From positions 1-33,866 of the forward strand of contig JAHJLI010000201.1 of NCBI GenBank assembly GCA_018821785.1: 33,866 bases of DNA, in the 5' to 3' direction. A program made the position numbers and the translations under genes. The notes under the pieces were generated by a model. The model was given only the letters and a program-made list of their open reading frames with translations, was not told the DNA's origin and ran no database searches. This document shows positions 1 to 8,106 of this stretch, one piece after another. The stretch is from Pseudomonadota bacterium (GTDB lineage Bacteria; Desulfobacterota; Desulfobulbia; Desulfobulbales; Desulfocapsaceae). Every line of letters starts with the position of its first letter. The first letter of the stretch is position 1.

Positions 1-1080
1 TTTGAACAGAATTTTGCTAAGTACTGCGGAACCGGCCATGCCCAGGCAGTCACTTCCGGAACGACTGCTCTGAAGGTTGCCCTTACCGCCTTAGGCATTG
101 GGCCTGGTGATGAAGTGATTACTCAGGGCTTCACCTTTGTAGCTACTTGGGAAGCAATTCTTGAAGTTGGAGCACTGCCTGTCTTTACTGAGGTTGATGC
201 TACCTTGAATATGGATCCGATTGATCTACAAAAGAAAATAACCGCAAAAACAAAATGCATTATTCCAGTGCATATGCTCGGATCTCAGGCAAACATAGCA
301 GAGATCATTGCCATAGCGGCAAAGTTCAATATTCCGGTTTTAGAAGATACCGCCCAGGCTACCGGTGCACGGATACATGGAAAACACCTTGGAACGTTCG
401 GCAAATGTGGAACCTTCTCGTTTGATTCAGTTAAGACACTGACAACAGGCGAGGGTGGTATGATCATCACAGATGATGAAGATTTGTGGCGATCAATGTC
501 AGAGTATCATGATCACGGCCATGATCATAACGTAAATCCCGGCGGCAGAGGCGGGGAGGGGAGACGTTTTGTCGGATCGAACTACCGAATGATGGAATTG
601 CAGGGAGCAATAGGTTTGGCCCAACTAGCGAAACTCGATTCGATGATTGTCGCACAGCAGAAGAATAAAACAATTCTTAAGGAAGCGGCTTCAGTAATTC
701 CTGGGGTAAGCTTCAGGCAACTTGTCGACCCACAGGGTGATTCTGCAACCCACCTTGCGTTTATCATGCAAGATAGGGAGCATTGTCTAAGGGTAAATGG
801 GTCTTTGCGAAAAGAGGGTCTTGGAGCAGTCAATTTTTCTGAGAATACCTGGCACTATTTTCCGCAGTGGGAGCATTTATTAGGCGCCAAGAGCTTAACC
901 AGATCCGGATATCCATTTAACGAACCGGGGGGTAATAAAAGAATCGTCTATGATCCAAAGGCATTGCCGCAATCCGCCTCGATTCTTGAGCGGACTCTGG
1001 TTTATCCTGTTTCAATTAAAATGCCCGAGGAAAAACTTCAGCAACTATGCCGCGCCTTGCAGGGTGCCGCGCAGGCTTAA
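1..1080 (+). CDS. kdnA: KdnA-like 8-amino-3,8-dideoxy-octulosonate aminotransferase (5' end outside window)
   Basis: PLP-dependent sugar aminotransferase of the DegT/DnrJ/EryC1/StrS family. The open frame runs from base 1, so the true start lies upstream. An internal GTG at 115 is not the start, because family sequence (TSGTTALKVAL, GPGDEVI) precedes it. The PLP-binding lysine is expected at the codon at 433-435, in FSFDSVKTLTTGEGG. Within the family it most resembles, from memory, Shewanella KdnA: shared stretches include DHGHDH, a GLAQL-KLD segment and a VSFR...DP-GDSA segment. KdnA converts 8-keto-Kdo to 8-amino-Kdo with glutamate as amino donor; its partner KdnB is not in this window. Nearby lpxK/lpxC fit a role in LPS inner-core chemistry. 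The family call is very secure. The KdnA assignment is a recognition call, and another nucleotide-sugar aminotransferase remains possible. Confidence 0.8.
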   Translation, partial: FEQNFAKYCGTGHAQAVTSGTTALKVALTALGIGPGDEVITQGFTFVATWEAILEVGALPVFTEVDATLNMDPIDLQKKITAKTKCIIPVHMLGSQANIAEIIAIAAKFNIPVLEDTAQATGARIHGKHLGTFGKCGTFSFDSVKTLTTGEGGMIITDDEDLWRSMSEYHDHGHDHNVNPGGRGGEGRRFVGSNYRMMELQGAIGLAQLAKLDSMIVAQQKNKTILKEAASVIPGVSFRQLVDPQGDSATHLAFIMQDREHCLRVNGSLRKEGLGAVNFSENTWHYFPQWEHLLGAKSLTRSGYPFNEPGGNKRIVYDPKALPQSASILERTLVYPVSIKMPEEKLQQLCRALQGAAQA

Positions 1081-1122
1081 GGGCGGCGCTCCCAACTCAG
1101 TAATACATTTTCAACCGCATAT

Positions 1123-1145
1123 TTTTACAAAGATTATTTGTAAAA
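1123..1145. repeat. AT-rich inverted repeat between convergent genes
   Basis: A perfect 9-bp inverted repeat (TTTTACAAA / TTTGTAAAA) with a 5-base loop. It lies at the junction of the convergent kdnA-like and hydrolase genes and covers the hydrolase stop codon. It could act as a weak bidirectional terminator, but the stem has only one G-C pair per arm, so this is uncertain. Confidence 0.3.
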
Positions 1146-1496
1146 TTTGTGCGATCCGTATTGATCGAGGAAAGTGTATTGAGTAATCCAGTAAGGTTCA
1201 ACGGAGTCGAGATGGTAGTGGGTGGCCCCTTGAGTGAAATCCTGAGTCTGCAGAGCTAAATATACAGATTGCATACATCTGAAAAAAGCTTTGGGGTCGT
1301 CAGGCAGGTATGATTCTTTTTTAAGGGTCCAACTGAATTGATGAGGTTGGCGAACAACCTCTTTAACTTGGAGATGCATTTCGTTGGCGCGGTTTAAGGT
1401 CACCAGCGCCACGGCGATTTGGGCAATCTCAGGTTCAGACCTGGCCTCGTGATACACATTAAGTGTCAGCCATAATAGTCCTTCTAATAGTGCCAT
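1134..1496 (-). CDS. SleB-like cell wall hydrolase (Hydrolase_2 family)
   Basis: A 120-residue protein matching the SleB/CwlJ-type Hydrolase_2 domain. Near the N-terminus it has YHEARSEPEIAQIAVALVTLNR, the family's EAR-x-E...Q-AVA-V-NR signature containing the presumed catalytic Glu. Near the C-terminus it has GATHYHLDSVEPYW, matching the usual ATHYHA...P.W block. Members cleave peptidoglycan in spore cortex lysis or as phage endolysins. No signal peptide or membrane segment is visible, so export would need a holin or another route. That makes it look more like an isolated phage-type lysin than a secreted housekeeping enzyme. No other phage gene is visible nearby. It starts at ATG with a GAGA-like site upstream and is convergent with the kdnA-like gene. 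Confidence 0.75.
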   Translation of the reverse strand: MALLEGLLWLTLNVYHEARSEPEIAQIAVALVTLNRANEMHLQVKEVVRQPHQFSWTLKKESYLPDDPKAFFRCMQSVYLALQTQDFTQGATHYHLDSVEPYWITQYTFLDQYGSHKFYK

Positions 1497-1827
1497 TGTC
1501 TGTTCTCTTGCAAATCAGCTTCAGAAAAATCCATATATGTCGGCCTAATTTAATAATGGTAAGGACCTTATGACCATTAAACAGCCACTTGTCCTAACAT
1601 ATTGAAACAATAAATTTCTTTGGCATATGATACACCATCTAAAATTTACCGTCAATGACTTGAGTCCGGTCCCGAAAAACCGGTTAATGTTGATATTGCT
1701 AATATAATCAATATTATTATTACGTTACAAAATTTGGTATAGTATTATTTTTGCCAAAAGCCATTTTTTTCATATATCTGATCTAGTCTAAAAGTTTTTC
1801 GACACTCAAATTCACGAGGCAATTGAA
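1497..1827. other. AT-rich intergenic region (331 bases) with no gene seen
   Basis: The gap separates the leftward hydrolase from the rightward yjbQ and is visibly more AT-rich than its surroundings. It holds a small CCGGT/ACCGG hairpin (about 1665-1682) and a promoter-like pair at 1690-1717. I see no ORF, tRNA or repeat array here. Confidence 0.6.
1690..1717 (+). promoter_or_regulatory. Candidate sigma70-type promoter for yjbQ
   Basis: TTGATA (1690-1695), a 16-base spacer and TATTAT (1712-1717) match five of six bases of each consensus hexamer. Transcription would start about 100 bases before the yjbQ ATG. The region is very AT-rich, so chance matches are likely. Confidence 0.35.
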
Positions 1828-2244
1828 ATGAAATCTTACTATAAAGAGCTCCATTTTGAAATACCGGAAAGGCGAGCATTCATTAATATTACTGGGCAAG
1901 TAGAAGAGTGTTTAGCCGAAAGCGGTATCAAGGAAGGCTTACTTCTTTGCAACGCAATGCACATAACTGCCTCTGTTTTTATCAACGATGATGAATCGGG
2001 TCTCCATAGCGATTTTGAGATATGGCTTGAAAAACTCGCTCCGCATCTTCCGGTGAGTCAATATGCTCACAATGGATATGAAGATAATGCTGACGCACAT
2101 CTCAAAAGGCAAATAATGGGCCGAGAGGTCGTCGTCGCTGTCACCTCCGGAAGACTGCATTTCGGGACATGGGAACAAATATTTTACGGCGAATTTGATG
2201 GCAACCGAAAAAAACGGGTGCTGGTGAAAATTATAGGAGAATAG
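1828..2244 (+). CDS. yjbQ: YjbQ/UPF0047 family protein (secondary thiamine-phosphate synthase type)
   Basis: A 138-residue protein, the usual length for UPF0047/YjbQ. Conserved blocks are visible in order: [29 protein letters not shown] and [19 protein letters not shown]. Family members form small trimeric beta-rich proteins. E. coli YjbQ has weak thiamine-phosphate synthase activity, but its physiological role is unsettled. The ATG has a GAGG site about 9 bases upstream (around 1817). It is a single gene, convergent with lpxC and preceded by an AT-rich gap with a plausible promoter. The family is certain; the function is only what is known of the family. Confidence 0.88.
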   Translation: MKSYYKELHFEIPERRAFINITGQVEECLAESGIKEGLLLCNAMHITASVFINDDESGLHSDFEIWLEKLAPHLPVSQYAHNGYEDNADAHLKRQIMGREVVVAVTSGRLHFGTWEQIFYGEFDGNRKKRVLVKIIGE

Positions 2245-2277
2245 CACCCATTGTCAGCAACAATGACGCAACCAGTT

Positions 2278-2298
2278 GCAGGCTTGATTTCGGCCTGC
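2278..2298. terminator. Possible weak terminator between yjbQ and lpxC
   Basis: GCAGGC/GCCTGC inverted repeat (6-bp stem, 9-base loop) in the short gap where yjbQ and lpxC converge. There is no good T-tract on either side, so this is a weak candidate supported mainly by location. Confidence 0.25.
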
Positions 2299-2315
2299 TT
2301 GATATAGCAATTCTA

Positions 2316-3305
2316 TCAGGAAGCAATGGGGGAAGAAAGAGGCTTGTAGTTAAAGAACGGTATAAGCACTTCACTTGCGGTTTTTGATTTTGCGGCGACT
2401 TTATCGAAAACTGTATACGAGTCTTTTCCTTTCATCCCCACAATTTCCCAACTCTCGGGGGAAGCGGCGATGGCCTGCATTAAACCAAGATGCTGGGCAT
2501 GACCAGCCTTATACGTCTCGACGTGACCAAGAACCGGACATCCAAGAAGAGCCAGGTCGCCAACAAGATCCAGCACTTTGTGCCTGATGAACTCATCATC
2601 GTAACGCAGACCATCTTCATTCAGCACGGATTTTCGGTTCCAATGGATGGCGATAACGTTTGCAAGTGACCCCCCCAAGGCCAAGCCGTTAGCCCAAAGC
2701 TCTTCTACTTGCTCAACATAACCAAACGTCCTGGCTCTGGCTATTTCATCGCCGAAGCAGTCAGTACCAAAATCAAAAGTAAAACATTGTTTCATGATCA
2801 AGGTATCATCAAAACAAATCTCTCCAGTTACTTTCAGGCCGTTGTACGGAGAAATGGTAAGATGTTTGTCTCCATCATGGTAACTGATAGGTTTGGTAAT
2901 GCGAAGAATCTTCCTCAATCCATTTTGTTTCAGTTTGCCTGTTACCTTAAGTAACAGAAAAAATGGTTCGGCGCTGCCATCCATAATTGGCACTTCCGCA
3001 GAATCTAGTTCCACATCGGCATTATCAATCCCAAAACCTCGCAAGGCTGCCAAGAGATGTTCAGTTGTTGAGACCTGAAAAAACTCATTGCCAATAGTAG
3101 TTGCCAGTTGCGTGTCGACAACTTTATCCATGTGCGCCTGAACATGGATGTTAGTGGGCATATCGGTGCGGAAAAAGCGGATACCGTTATTGATCGGAGC
3201 AGGTTTGATCAAGAGATTAACAGTTCTTCCTGAATGCAAGCCAACCCCACAACAACTGACTGAGTCTCGTATGGTATATTGAAAAGGATCGATGGGTAAA
3301 GACAT
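2316..3305 (-). CDS. lpxC: UDP-3-O-acyl-N-acetylglucosamine deacetylase
   Basis: LpxC catalyses the committed step of lipid A synthesis, zinc-dependent deacetylation of UDP-3-O-acyl-GlcNAc in the cytoplasm. I chose the ATG at 3305 (329 residues) because AAAGGA lies 7 bases upstream. An in-frame ATG at 3356 has no ribosome binding site. With the chosen start, Glu82/His83 (TTEHLLAAL), His242 and Asp246 (RHKVLDLVGD) and His269 (AGHAQH) sit four residues after E. coli E78, H79, H238, D242 and H265. That supports both the start and intact zinc and catalytic sites. It lies downstream of lpxK on the same strand, separated by about 216 AT-rich bases, so it may have its own promoter. Convergent with yjbQ. 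Confidence 0.96.
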   Translation of the reverse strand: MSLPIDPFQYTIRDSVSCCGVGLHSGRTVNLLIKPAPINNGIRFFRTDMPTNIHVQAHMDKVVDTQLATTIGNEFFQVSTTEHLLAALRGFGIDNADVELDSAEVPIMDGSAEPFFLLLKVTGKLKQNGLRKILRITKPISYHDGDKHLTISPYNGLKVTGEICFDDTLIMKQCFTFDFGTDCFGDEIARARTFGYVEQVEELWANGLALGGSLANVIAIHWNRKSVLNEDGLRYDDEFIRHKVLDLVGDLALLGCPVLGHVETYKAGHAQHLGLMQAIAASPESWEIVGMKGKDSYTVFDKVAAKSKTASEVLIPFFNYKPLSSPIAS

Positions 3306-3312
3306 ATTGTTT

Positions 3313-3318
3313 TCCTTT
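3313..3318 (-). promoter_or_regulatory. Shine-Dalgarno site that fixes the lpxC start
   Basis: AAAGGA on the minus strand, 7 bases before the ATG at 3303-3305. It decides between this start and the upstream in-frame ATG at 3356, which has no such site. Confidence 0.7.
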
Positions 3319-3521
3319 GATTGAAATTGCATTTCATCCGTTAATGCAAATTTCATGCCGCAAAAAATGTCTTTGTTATGAGTATTATTTGTTGTTGTTT
3401 CAGCTCCATAAGAAAAATTGTCAGTGCAAAACCTGCTGGATGTTGTGTGTGAAAAAACACTATCAAAAAAAAAGCAGTTTATTTTAACACAATGTATAGC
3501 GTGGAGATCTCTTTCAAACCT

Positions 3522-4589
3522 TCATGTGAAGTTTGATGGACATATATTTTTTTTTTGCATTGATTTGGTTATAAAGAGATCGAAACTCTTTTCTGTTTGA
3601 AAATGAATTTCCATAACATGACGGAGCAAGGTGGAATCAAAATCCTTAATTTTCACAAAATCTTTTTTAGTAGTAACCAGTTGTCTTGCTCCCGAGGCAA
3701 TAGCCTGCTTGCAAATATCTATCATCATGTCCTGATTGTAGTGCACATGATCGGGGAGCGCCAGAAAACCGCTGAGCTGGATGGCCATAGCATTGAGTGA
3801 TTCTTGAAACCTTGAAGGATTGGCAATACCACAAAAAGCGAAAAATGGTCCACCTGAAGAAGAAATTTCATTTCGAAGATCTGGACATTGCAGCTTATGC
3901 ATGTCGAGGGAGGCAAAATAGACAGGTTTTGTAGTGAATAGATTTCTTAAATACGTACCGAATTCCTCTGCCTGTTCCTTGTTTTTTTCGTTAATTCCTG
4001 TAATCACAAAGGCATCACAACGATGCAGTGCTGATAACGGCTCTCTCAAAATGCCACCAGGAAAGATCCTTTTATTTCCAGCAAGAACGGTTCCATCAAA
4101 AAGAACAATATCAATATCTCGTTTTATTGCCAGATGCTGGAATCCATCATCTAGGATCAACACATCGACATTAAAGTCTTCAATTGCCAGGAGGCAGGGG
4201 GAGAGGCGCCGCTTTCCTGTGAGAACAGGAACCCCCGGCAGTTCCTCTGCAAGCATATAGGGCTCGTCTCCTGCCTGTTCAGGTGTAAGATAGAGAGTGT
4301 TTCCATCCGAAACCACATTGACTTTTTGTTTCGCCTTCCCTCCATACCCTCGACTGATAATTGCCGGATGATAGCCTTGTTGCAGAAGCAATTTTGCCAA
4401 ATAATGAACAGTCGGTGTTTTCCCGGTGCCGCCCAGCACCAGATTACCGACGGAGATAACTGGGATCGGCAAAGAATTTCGCCGGAAAAGACCTTGTTTA
4501 TATAACTTTTCCCGGATTTTCATCGCCAACCCATAAAAAGGGCTCAAAGGGCGACCTAATAAAAACAATAATTGCATACGGTTTAACAT
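3522..4589 (-). CDS. lpxK: Tetraacyldisaccharide 4'-kinase
   Basis: LpxK phosphorylates the 4' position of the lipid A disaccharide at the inner face of the cytoplasmic membrane. The 355-residue length is usual. Visible motifs are an N-terminal hydrophobic anchor-like stretch, the P-loop SVGNLVLGGTGKTP (about residues 46-59), SRGYGG, and the DDGFQHLAIKRD block (about residues 150-165) typical of LpxK. The C-terminal part is AT-rich and ends in the poly-A/T stretch near 3540. The ATG at 4589 has no strong Shine-Dalgarno site; a second in-frame ATG lies four codons on. It is divergent from livJ, with a 179-base intergenic region, and is followed by lpxC. Confidence 0.94.
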   Translation of the reverse strand: MLNRMQLLFLLGRPLSPFYGLAMKIREKLYKQGLFRRNSLPIPVISVGNLVLGGTGKTPTVHYLAKLLLQQGYHPAIISRGYGGKAKQKVNVVSDGNTLYLTPEQAGDEPYMLAEELPGVPVLTGKRRLSPCLLAIEDFNVDVLILDDGFQHLAIKRDIDIVLFDGTVLAGNKRIFPGGILREPLSALHRCDAFVITGINEKNKEQAEEFGTYLRNLFTTKPVYFASLDMHKLQCPDLRNEISSSGGPFFAFCGIANPSRFQESLNAMAIQLSGFLALPDHVHYNQDMMIDICKQAIASGARQLVTTKKDFVKIKDFDSTLLRHVMEIHFQTEKSFDLFITKSMQKKNICPSNFT

Positions 4590-4768
4590 GGCAACGAAGC
4601 AGAAATCGAGTCCAAAGGAAGATTATCATTACTTTAGATTTTGCAAAATACAACGTAACAGACTAATATCATTTCTCCAGGGGTTATGCTTGCCCTTTCC
4701 GAGATGTTTTATGTTAAGCTTCCAAAAGCAGGAAGTATTGTAATCAATAACTGAAAAGGGAGGAAAAA

Positions 4769-5899
4769 ATGAAGTTAACTGTAAGTGGGAAGTTTCTTTC
4801 AACAGCTGCATGTGTAATGCTCGCCCTGTCAGCCCCTGCGCTGAGTGTTGCTGGGGACACCATTAAATTTGGTATTGCCGGACCTCATAGTGGGGACCTC
4901 GCATCCTACGGTTTGCCTTCCGCCGCTGCTGCAAAATTAGTCATTGACAAGGTCAACGCCAATGGCGGCATCAACGGGAAAAAGATAGAAATTCTCAAGG
5001 AAGATGATGTCTGCAAGCCGGAGATCGCCACCAACACTGCAACCAAGCTGGTATCGAGTGGGGTTGAAGTAGTTCTTGGACATATCTGTTCAGGAGCAAC
5101 AATCGCCGCCATGCCGATTTACAAGGATGCTGGAATACTGGTAATGTCACCATCTGCTACCAGCGACGAATTGACCTATAGTGGAAGATATCCGAACTTT
5201 TTCCGCACCATCGCCCCAAATGCCATGCAGTCACCAGCGATGGTTGACTTCGCCATCAATAAACTCGGCTTAAAGAAAATTGCCATCATCCATGATAAAG
5301 GCGATTATGGCAAGCCTCTGGCTGAAGGTGCTAAGACCTATGTTGAAAAAAACGGCAAAGGCCAGGTTGTTCTGTTTGAAGGTATAACTCCAGGAGCCAT
5401 GGATTATTCGGCGATAGTTCAGAAAATCAAGGAATCGGGTGCTGAGGTTGTGATCTTTGGTGGATACCATCCCGAGGCTTCGAAAATCGTTTCCATTATG
5501 AACAAGAAGCGCTTGAAAACCAAATTCGTCTCCGACGACGGCGTGAAGGATGACACCTTTATTAAAGTAGCCGGAGAAGATGCTGAGGGCGTATATGCCG
5601 CCGGCCCGCAGGACAACTCAGCCAATCCTCTCGCCCTGAAAGCCAAAGAAGAGCACAAGGCTGCCTTCAACAGCGATCCGGGTGCTTTCTATGAGGGAGC
5701 TTATGCTGCAACCATGACTATGCTCAATGCCATCGAAAAGGCCGGCTCCACCAAACTCGAGGACTTGAAAAAAGTACTGCAGAGTGAAAAGGTCGATACC
5801 CCGGTAGGTTCCATTAATTTCGATTCTAAAGGCGATGCCATTGGGGTCGGTTTTTCAATGTACGTTGTTGAAAAGGGCAAATATGTTGTAGCAAAATAA
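4769..5899 (+). CDS. livJ: Branched-chain amino-acid ABC transporter, periplasmic binding protein
   Basis: A 376-residue LivJ/LivK-type periplasmic binding protein. It has a Sec signal peptide (positive KLTVSGK start, hydrophobic core about 9-23, likely cleavage near SVAGD). The mature part opens with DTIKFGIAGPHSGDLASYG, typical of Leu/Ile/Val-binding proteins. Further family blocks are VNANGGINGKKIEI, LGHICSGATIAAMPIY and SPSATSDELT. The start is well supported by GGGAGG 6 bases before the ATG. It is followed by a strong terminator (5918-5964) and then livHMGF, so it is likely made in excess over the membrane components. Ligand specificity (Leu/Ile/Val or a related amino acid) is inferred from family and operon. 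Confidence 0.93.
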   Translation: MKLTVSGKFLSTAACVMLALSAPALSVAGDTIKFGIAGPHSGDLASYGLPSAAAAKLVIDKVNANGGINGKKIEILKEDDVCKPEIATNTATKLVSSGVEVVLGHICSGATIAAMPIYKDAGILVMSPSATSDELTYSGRYPNFFRTIAPNAMQSPAMVDFAINKLGLKKIAIIHDKGDYGKPLAEGAKTYVEKNGKGQVVLFEGITPGAMDYSAIVQKIKESGAEVVIFGGYHPEASKIVSIMNKKRLKTKFVSDDGVKDDTFIKVAGEDAEGVYAAGPQDNSANPLALKAKEEHKAAFNSDPGAFYEGAYAATMTMLNAIEKAGSTKLEDLKKVLQSEKVDTPVGSINFDSKGDAIGVGFSMYVVEKGKYVVAK

Positions 5900-5917
5900 C
5901 TTTTTATCAACCTTTCC

Positions 5918-5964
5918 ATATCTGAAGCAAGCCCCGTCATGGCGTTTGCTTCAGATATTTTTTT
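5918..5964 (+). terminator. Strong intrinsic terminator between livJ and livH
   Basis: A 13-bp perfect stem (5918-5930 with 5946-5958) around a 15-base loop, directly followed by an unbroken T run to 5964. It begins 19 bases after the livJ stop and ends 8 bases before the livH ATG. It should terminate most livJ transcripts and let a fraction read through into livHMGF. Confidence 0.88.
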
Positions 5965-5972
5965 ATGGAAAC

Positions 5973-6875
5973 ATGGATTATTTTATTGAACTCCTATTTA
6001 GTGGCCTAACCAGGGGCTCTATTTATGCCCTTATAGCTCTCGGTTACACGATGGTCTATGGGATAATCGGCCTTATTAATTTTGCCCATGGTGAGATCTA
6101 TATGATAGGGGCGTTCACCGCCTTTATCGTTGCAACTGTACTCTCGATCTATGGTTTTCCTCTTGTTGCTATCGTTATCATCGCAGGAGTTGCCGCTGTC
6201 GTGTGGTCCAGTTCCTATGGCTATACAATTGAAAAAATTGCTTACAAACCGCTTCGTTATGCTCCGCGTTTATCACCACTTATCAGTGCCATCGGTATGT
6301 CGATTTTTTTACAGAACTATATTTTGCTGGCTCAGACTTCAGATTTCCTGCCATTTCCAAGACTGATACCCGACTTTCCTTTTATGGAACCGATTGCCCA
6401 TATTGTCGGATCAACGGATTTGGTTATTCTGGTAACCACCTTTGTTGTCATGGTAGTTCTTACTTTCATTATTAAATTTACGCTCATAGGTAAAGCCATG
6501 CGGGCAACCTCTCAGGATCGGGCCATGGCTACGCTTGTCGGCATCAATGTCAACAGGGTTATTTCTGCGACATTTATTATAGGCTCGGGTCTTGCCGCCA
6601 TCGGCGGTCTGCTGATAGCGTCGCATATCGGTCAGATCAACTTCTACATTGGTTTTCTCGCCGGTATAAAGGCATTTACCGCAGCTGTTCTCGGTGGTAT
6701 CGGTTCCATTCCCGGAGCCGTCCTGGGGAGCCTGATTCTTGGCCTTACCGAAAGCTTCGCTACCGGCTATGTATCAAGTGATTACGAGGACGTGTTTGCC
6801 TTTTCGCTGCTTGTCCTGATTCTCATCTTTAAACCTTCCGGCCTTCTTGGAAAGGCAAAAAACGAGAAAGTATAA
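5973..6875 (+). CDS. livH: Branched-chain amino-acid ABC transporter permease LivH
   Basis: Inner-membrane permease of the LivH family, 300 residues from the ATG at 5973. Successive hydrophobic segments run along the whole protein. LivH hallmarks include GSIYALIALGYTMVYGIIGL, NFAHGEIYMIGAF near the N-terminus, a QDRAMATLVGIN loop that contacts the ATPase, and AAVLGGIGSIPGAVLG near the C-terminus. An in-frame TTG at 5946 would place the start inside the terminator stem and is unlikely. A weak GGA precedes the chosen ATG. It pairs with LivM to form the channel. Confidence 0.93.
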   Translation: MDYFIELLFSGLTRGSIYALIALGYTMVYGIIGLINFAHGEIYMIGAFTAFIVATVLSIYGFPLVAIVIIAGVAAVVWSSSYGYTIEKIAYKPLRYAPRLSPLISAIGMSIFLQNYILLAQTSDFLPFPRLIPDFPFMEPIAHIVGSTDLVILVTTFVVMVVLTFIIKFTLIGKAMRATSQDRAMATLVGINVNRVISATFIIGSGLAAIGGLLIASHIGQINFYIGFLAGIKAFTAAVLGGIGSIPGAVLGSLILGLTESFATGYVSSDYEDVFAFSLLVLILIFKPSGLLGKAKNEKV

Positions 6876-6882
6876 AACCGCT

Positions 6883-8106
6883 ATGGGTATAGTTAAAGAA
6901 TTGAAAAAAGGTGCGCTGATATCCCTTTGGTTCGTTTTCCTTACGTTTCCGGTTATGGTAATCAAAGTTGACCCCATCGCCAGAACAGTTGTGTGGCGAT
7001 GGGAAAATGCCCTGTATATGGCTGTGGGCACCTTCGTTGTCTACTATATTGCCCAATTTTTCCTTAAGAAAAAAGAAAACCAAAAAGAGGCGAGTGAGGA
7101 AAAGGGACTGAATCACTCAATAATCCACAAAATTCTCCAGAATCCTCTGCAGCGTAACATTTTTGTAGGTGTTCTTGCAGTTGCTGCTGTGCTTTTCCCG
7201 CAAGTGTTGTCTGCCTACCAGACAAATGTTATGACCACCGCGCTCATGTATGTGGTCTTGGGGCTAGGATTAAATATCGTAGTAGGTCTGGCTGGTCTTC
7301 TCGATCTTGGTTTCGTCGCTTTTTATGCTGTGGGAGCCTACACCTATGCCCTCTTGAATCATCACTTCGGCCTCGGCTTCTTTACCGTCTTACCAATTGG
7401 CGGGCTCATGGCTGCAACCTTTGGCATTCTCCTCGGTTTCCCTGTCCTGCGTCTTCGTGGTGATTATCTTGCTATCGTTACCTTGGGTTTTGGCGAAATC
7501 ATTCGTCTCGTGCTTGAAAACTGGGGGGAATTTTCCCAGGGACCAAGTGGGATTTCCGACATTTCCCGGCCTGGCTTTTTTGGTGTAGATTTTGATCTTC
7601 AATCGTCGATAATCTATACTTACTACCTCATGATTATCTTGGTCATTGTGACCATCTTCGTTGTCAATAGATTGCAGGATTCCCGCCTTGGCAGAGCATG
7701 GATAGCCCTGAGAGAAGATGAAGTTGCCTGCCAGGCAATGGGTATAGATAAACGTAAAACTAAACTCGTAGCCTTCTCACTTGGTGCCTTCTGGGCCGGG
7801 ATCATGGGAGTAATGTTTGCCGCCAAGACCACTTTCGTTAATCCTGCCAGCTTTACCTTTCTTGAATCGGCAATCATTCTATCTATAGTCGTGCTTGGTG
7901 GTATGGGCTCAATTGTTGGTGTTGTATTGGGCGCTCTCATTCTCATTCTCATGCCTGAATATCTGCGCGCCTTGTCGCAATACAGAATGCTTGCCTTCGG
8001 CGCTATCCTCGTCTGTATGATGATCTTTCGACCTCAAGGGTTGATTTCCAATATTCGTCGAACGTATACTTTTAAGAAAAAAACAACGAACTCATTAAGC
8101 AAATGA
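6883..8106 (+). CDS. livM: Branched-chain amino-acid ABC transporter permease LivM
   Basis: Second permease, 407 residues from the ATG at 6883, 7 bases after the livH stop. A TTG at 6847 would overlap livH and add 12 non-hydrophobic residues, so it is less likely. It has the longer LivM form: two extra N-terminal membrane segments, then a charged linker (KKKENQKEASEEKG), then the core permease with GLGLNIVVGLAGLLDLGFVA and LRGDYLAIVTLGFGEI. A REDEVACQAMGID loop matches the ATPase-coupling region, and VVLGGMGSIVGVVLG lies near the C-terminus. Its stop overlaps the livG start as ATGA. Confidence 0.93.
   Translation: MGIVKELKKGALISLWFVFLTFPVMVIKVDPIARTVVWRWENALYMAVGTFVVYYIAQFFLKKKENQKEASEEKGLNHSIIHKILQNPLQRNIFVGVLAVAAVLFPQVLSAYQTNVMTTALMYVVLGLGLNIVVGLAGLLDLGFVAFYAVGAYTYALLNHHFGLGFFTVLPIGGLMAATFGILLGFPVLRLRGDYLAIVTLGFGEIIRLVLENWGEFSQGPSGISDISRPGFFGVDFDLQSSIIYTYYLMIILVIVTIFVVNRLQDSRLGRAWIALREDEVACQAMGIDKRKTKLVAFSLGAFWAGIMGVMFAAKTTFVNPASFTFLESAIILSIVVLGGMGSIVGVVLGALILILMPEYLRALSQYRMLAFGAILVCMMIFRPQGLISNIRRTYTFKKKTTNSLSK

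Noticed and set aside
1748..1770. Motif TTTTTGCCAAAAGCCATT resembling a segment near 14838-14858 upstream of trmN6
   Set aside because: One-base difference over a short AT-rich string can occur by chance in a window of this size, and the spacing to the start codons differs.
5946..5972. Upstream TTG start for livH
   Set aside because: It would lie inside the terminator stem and lacks a ribosome binding site. The ATG at 5973 fits the family N-terminus.
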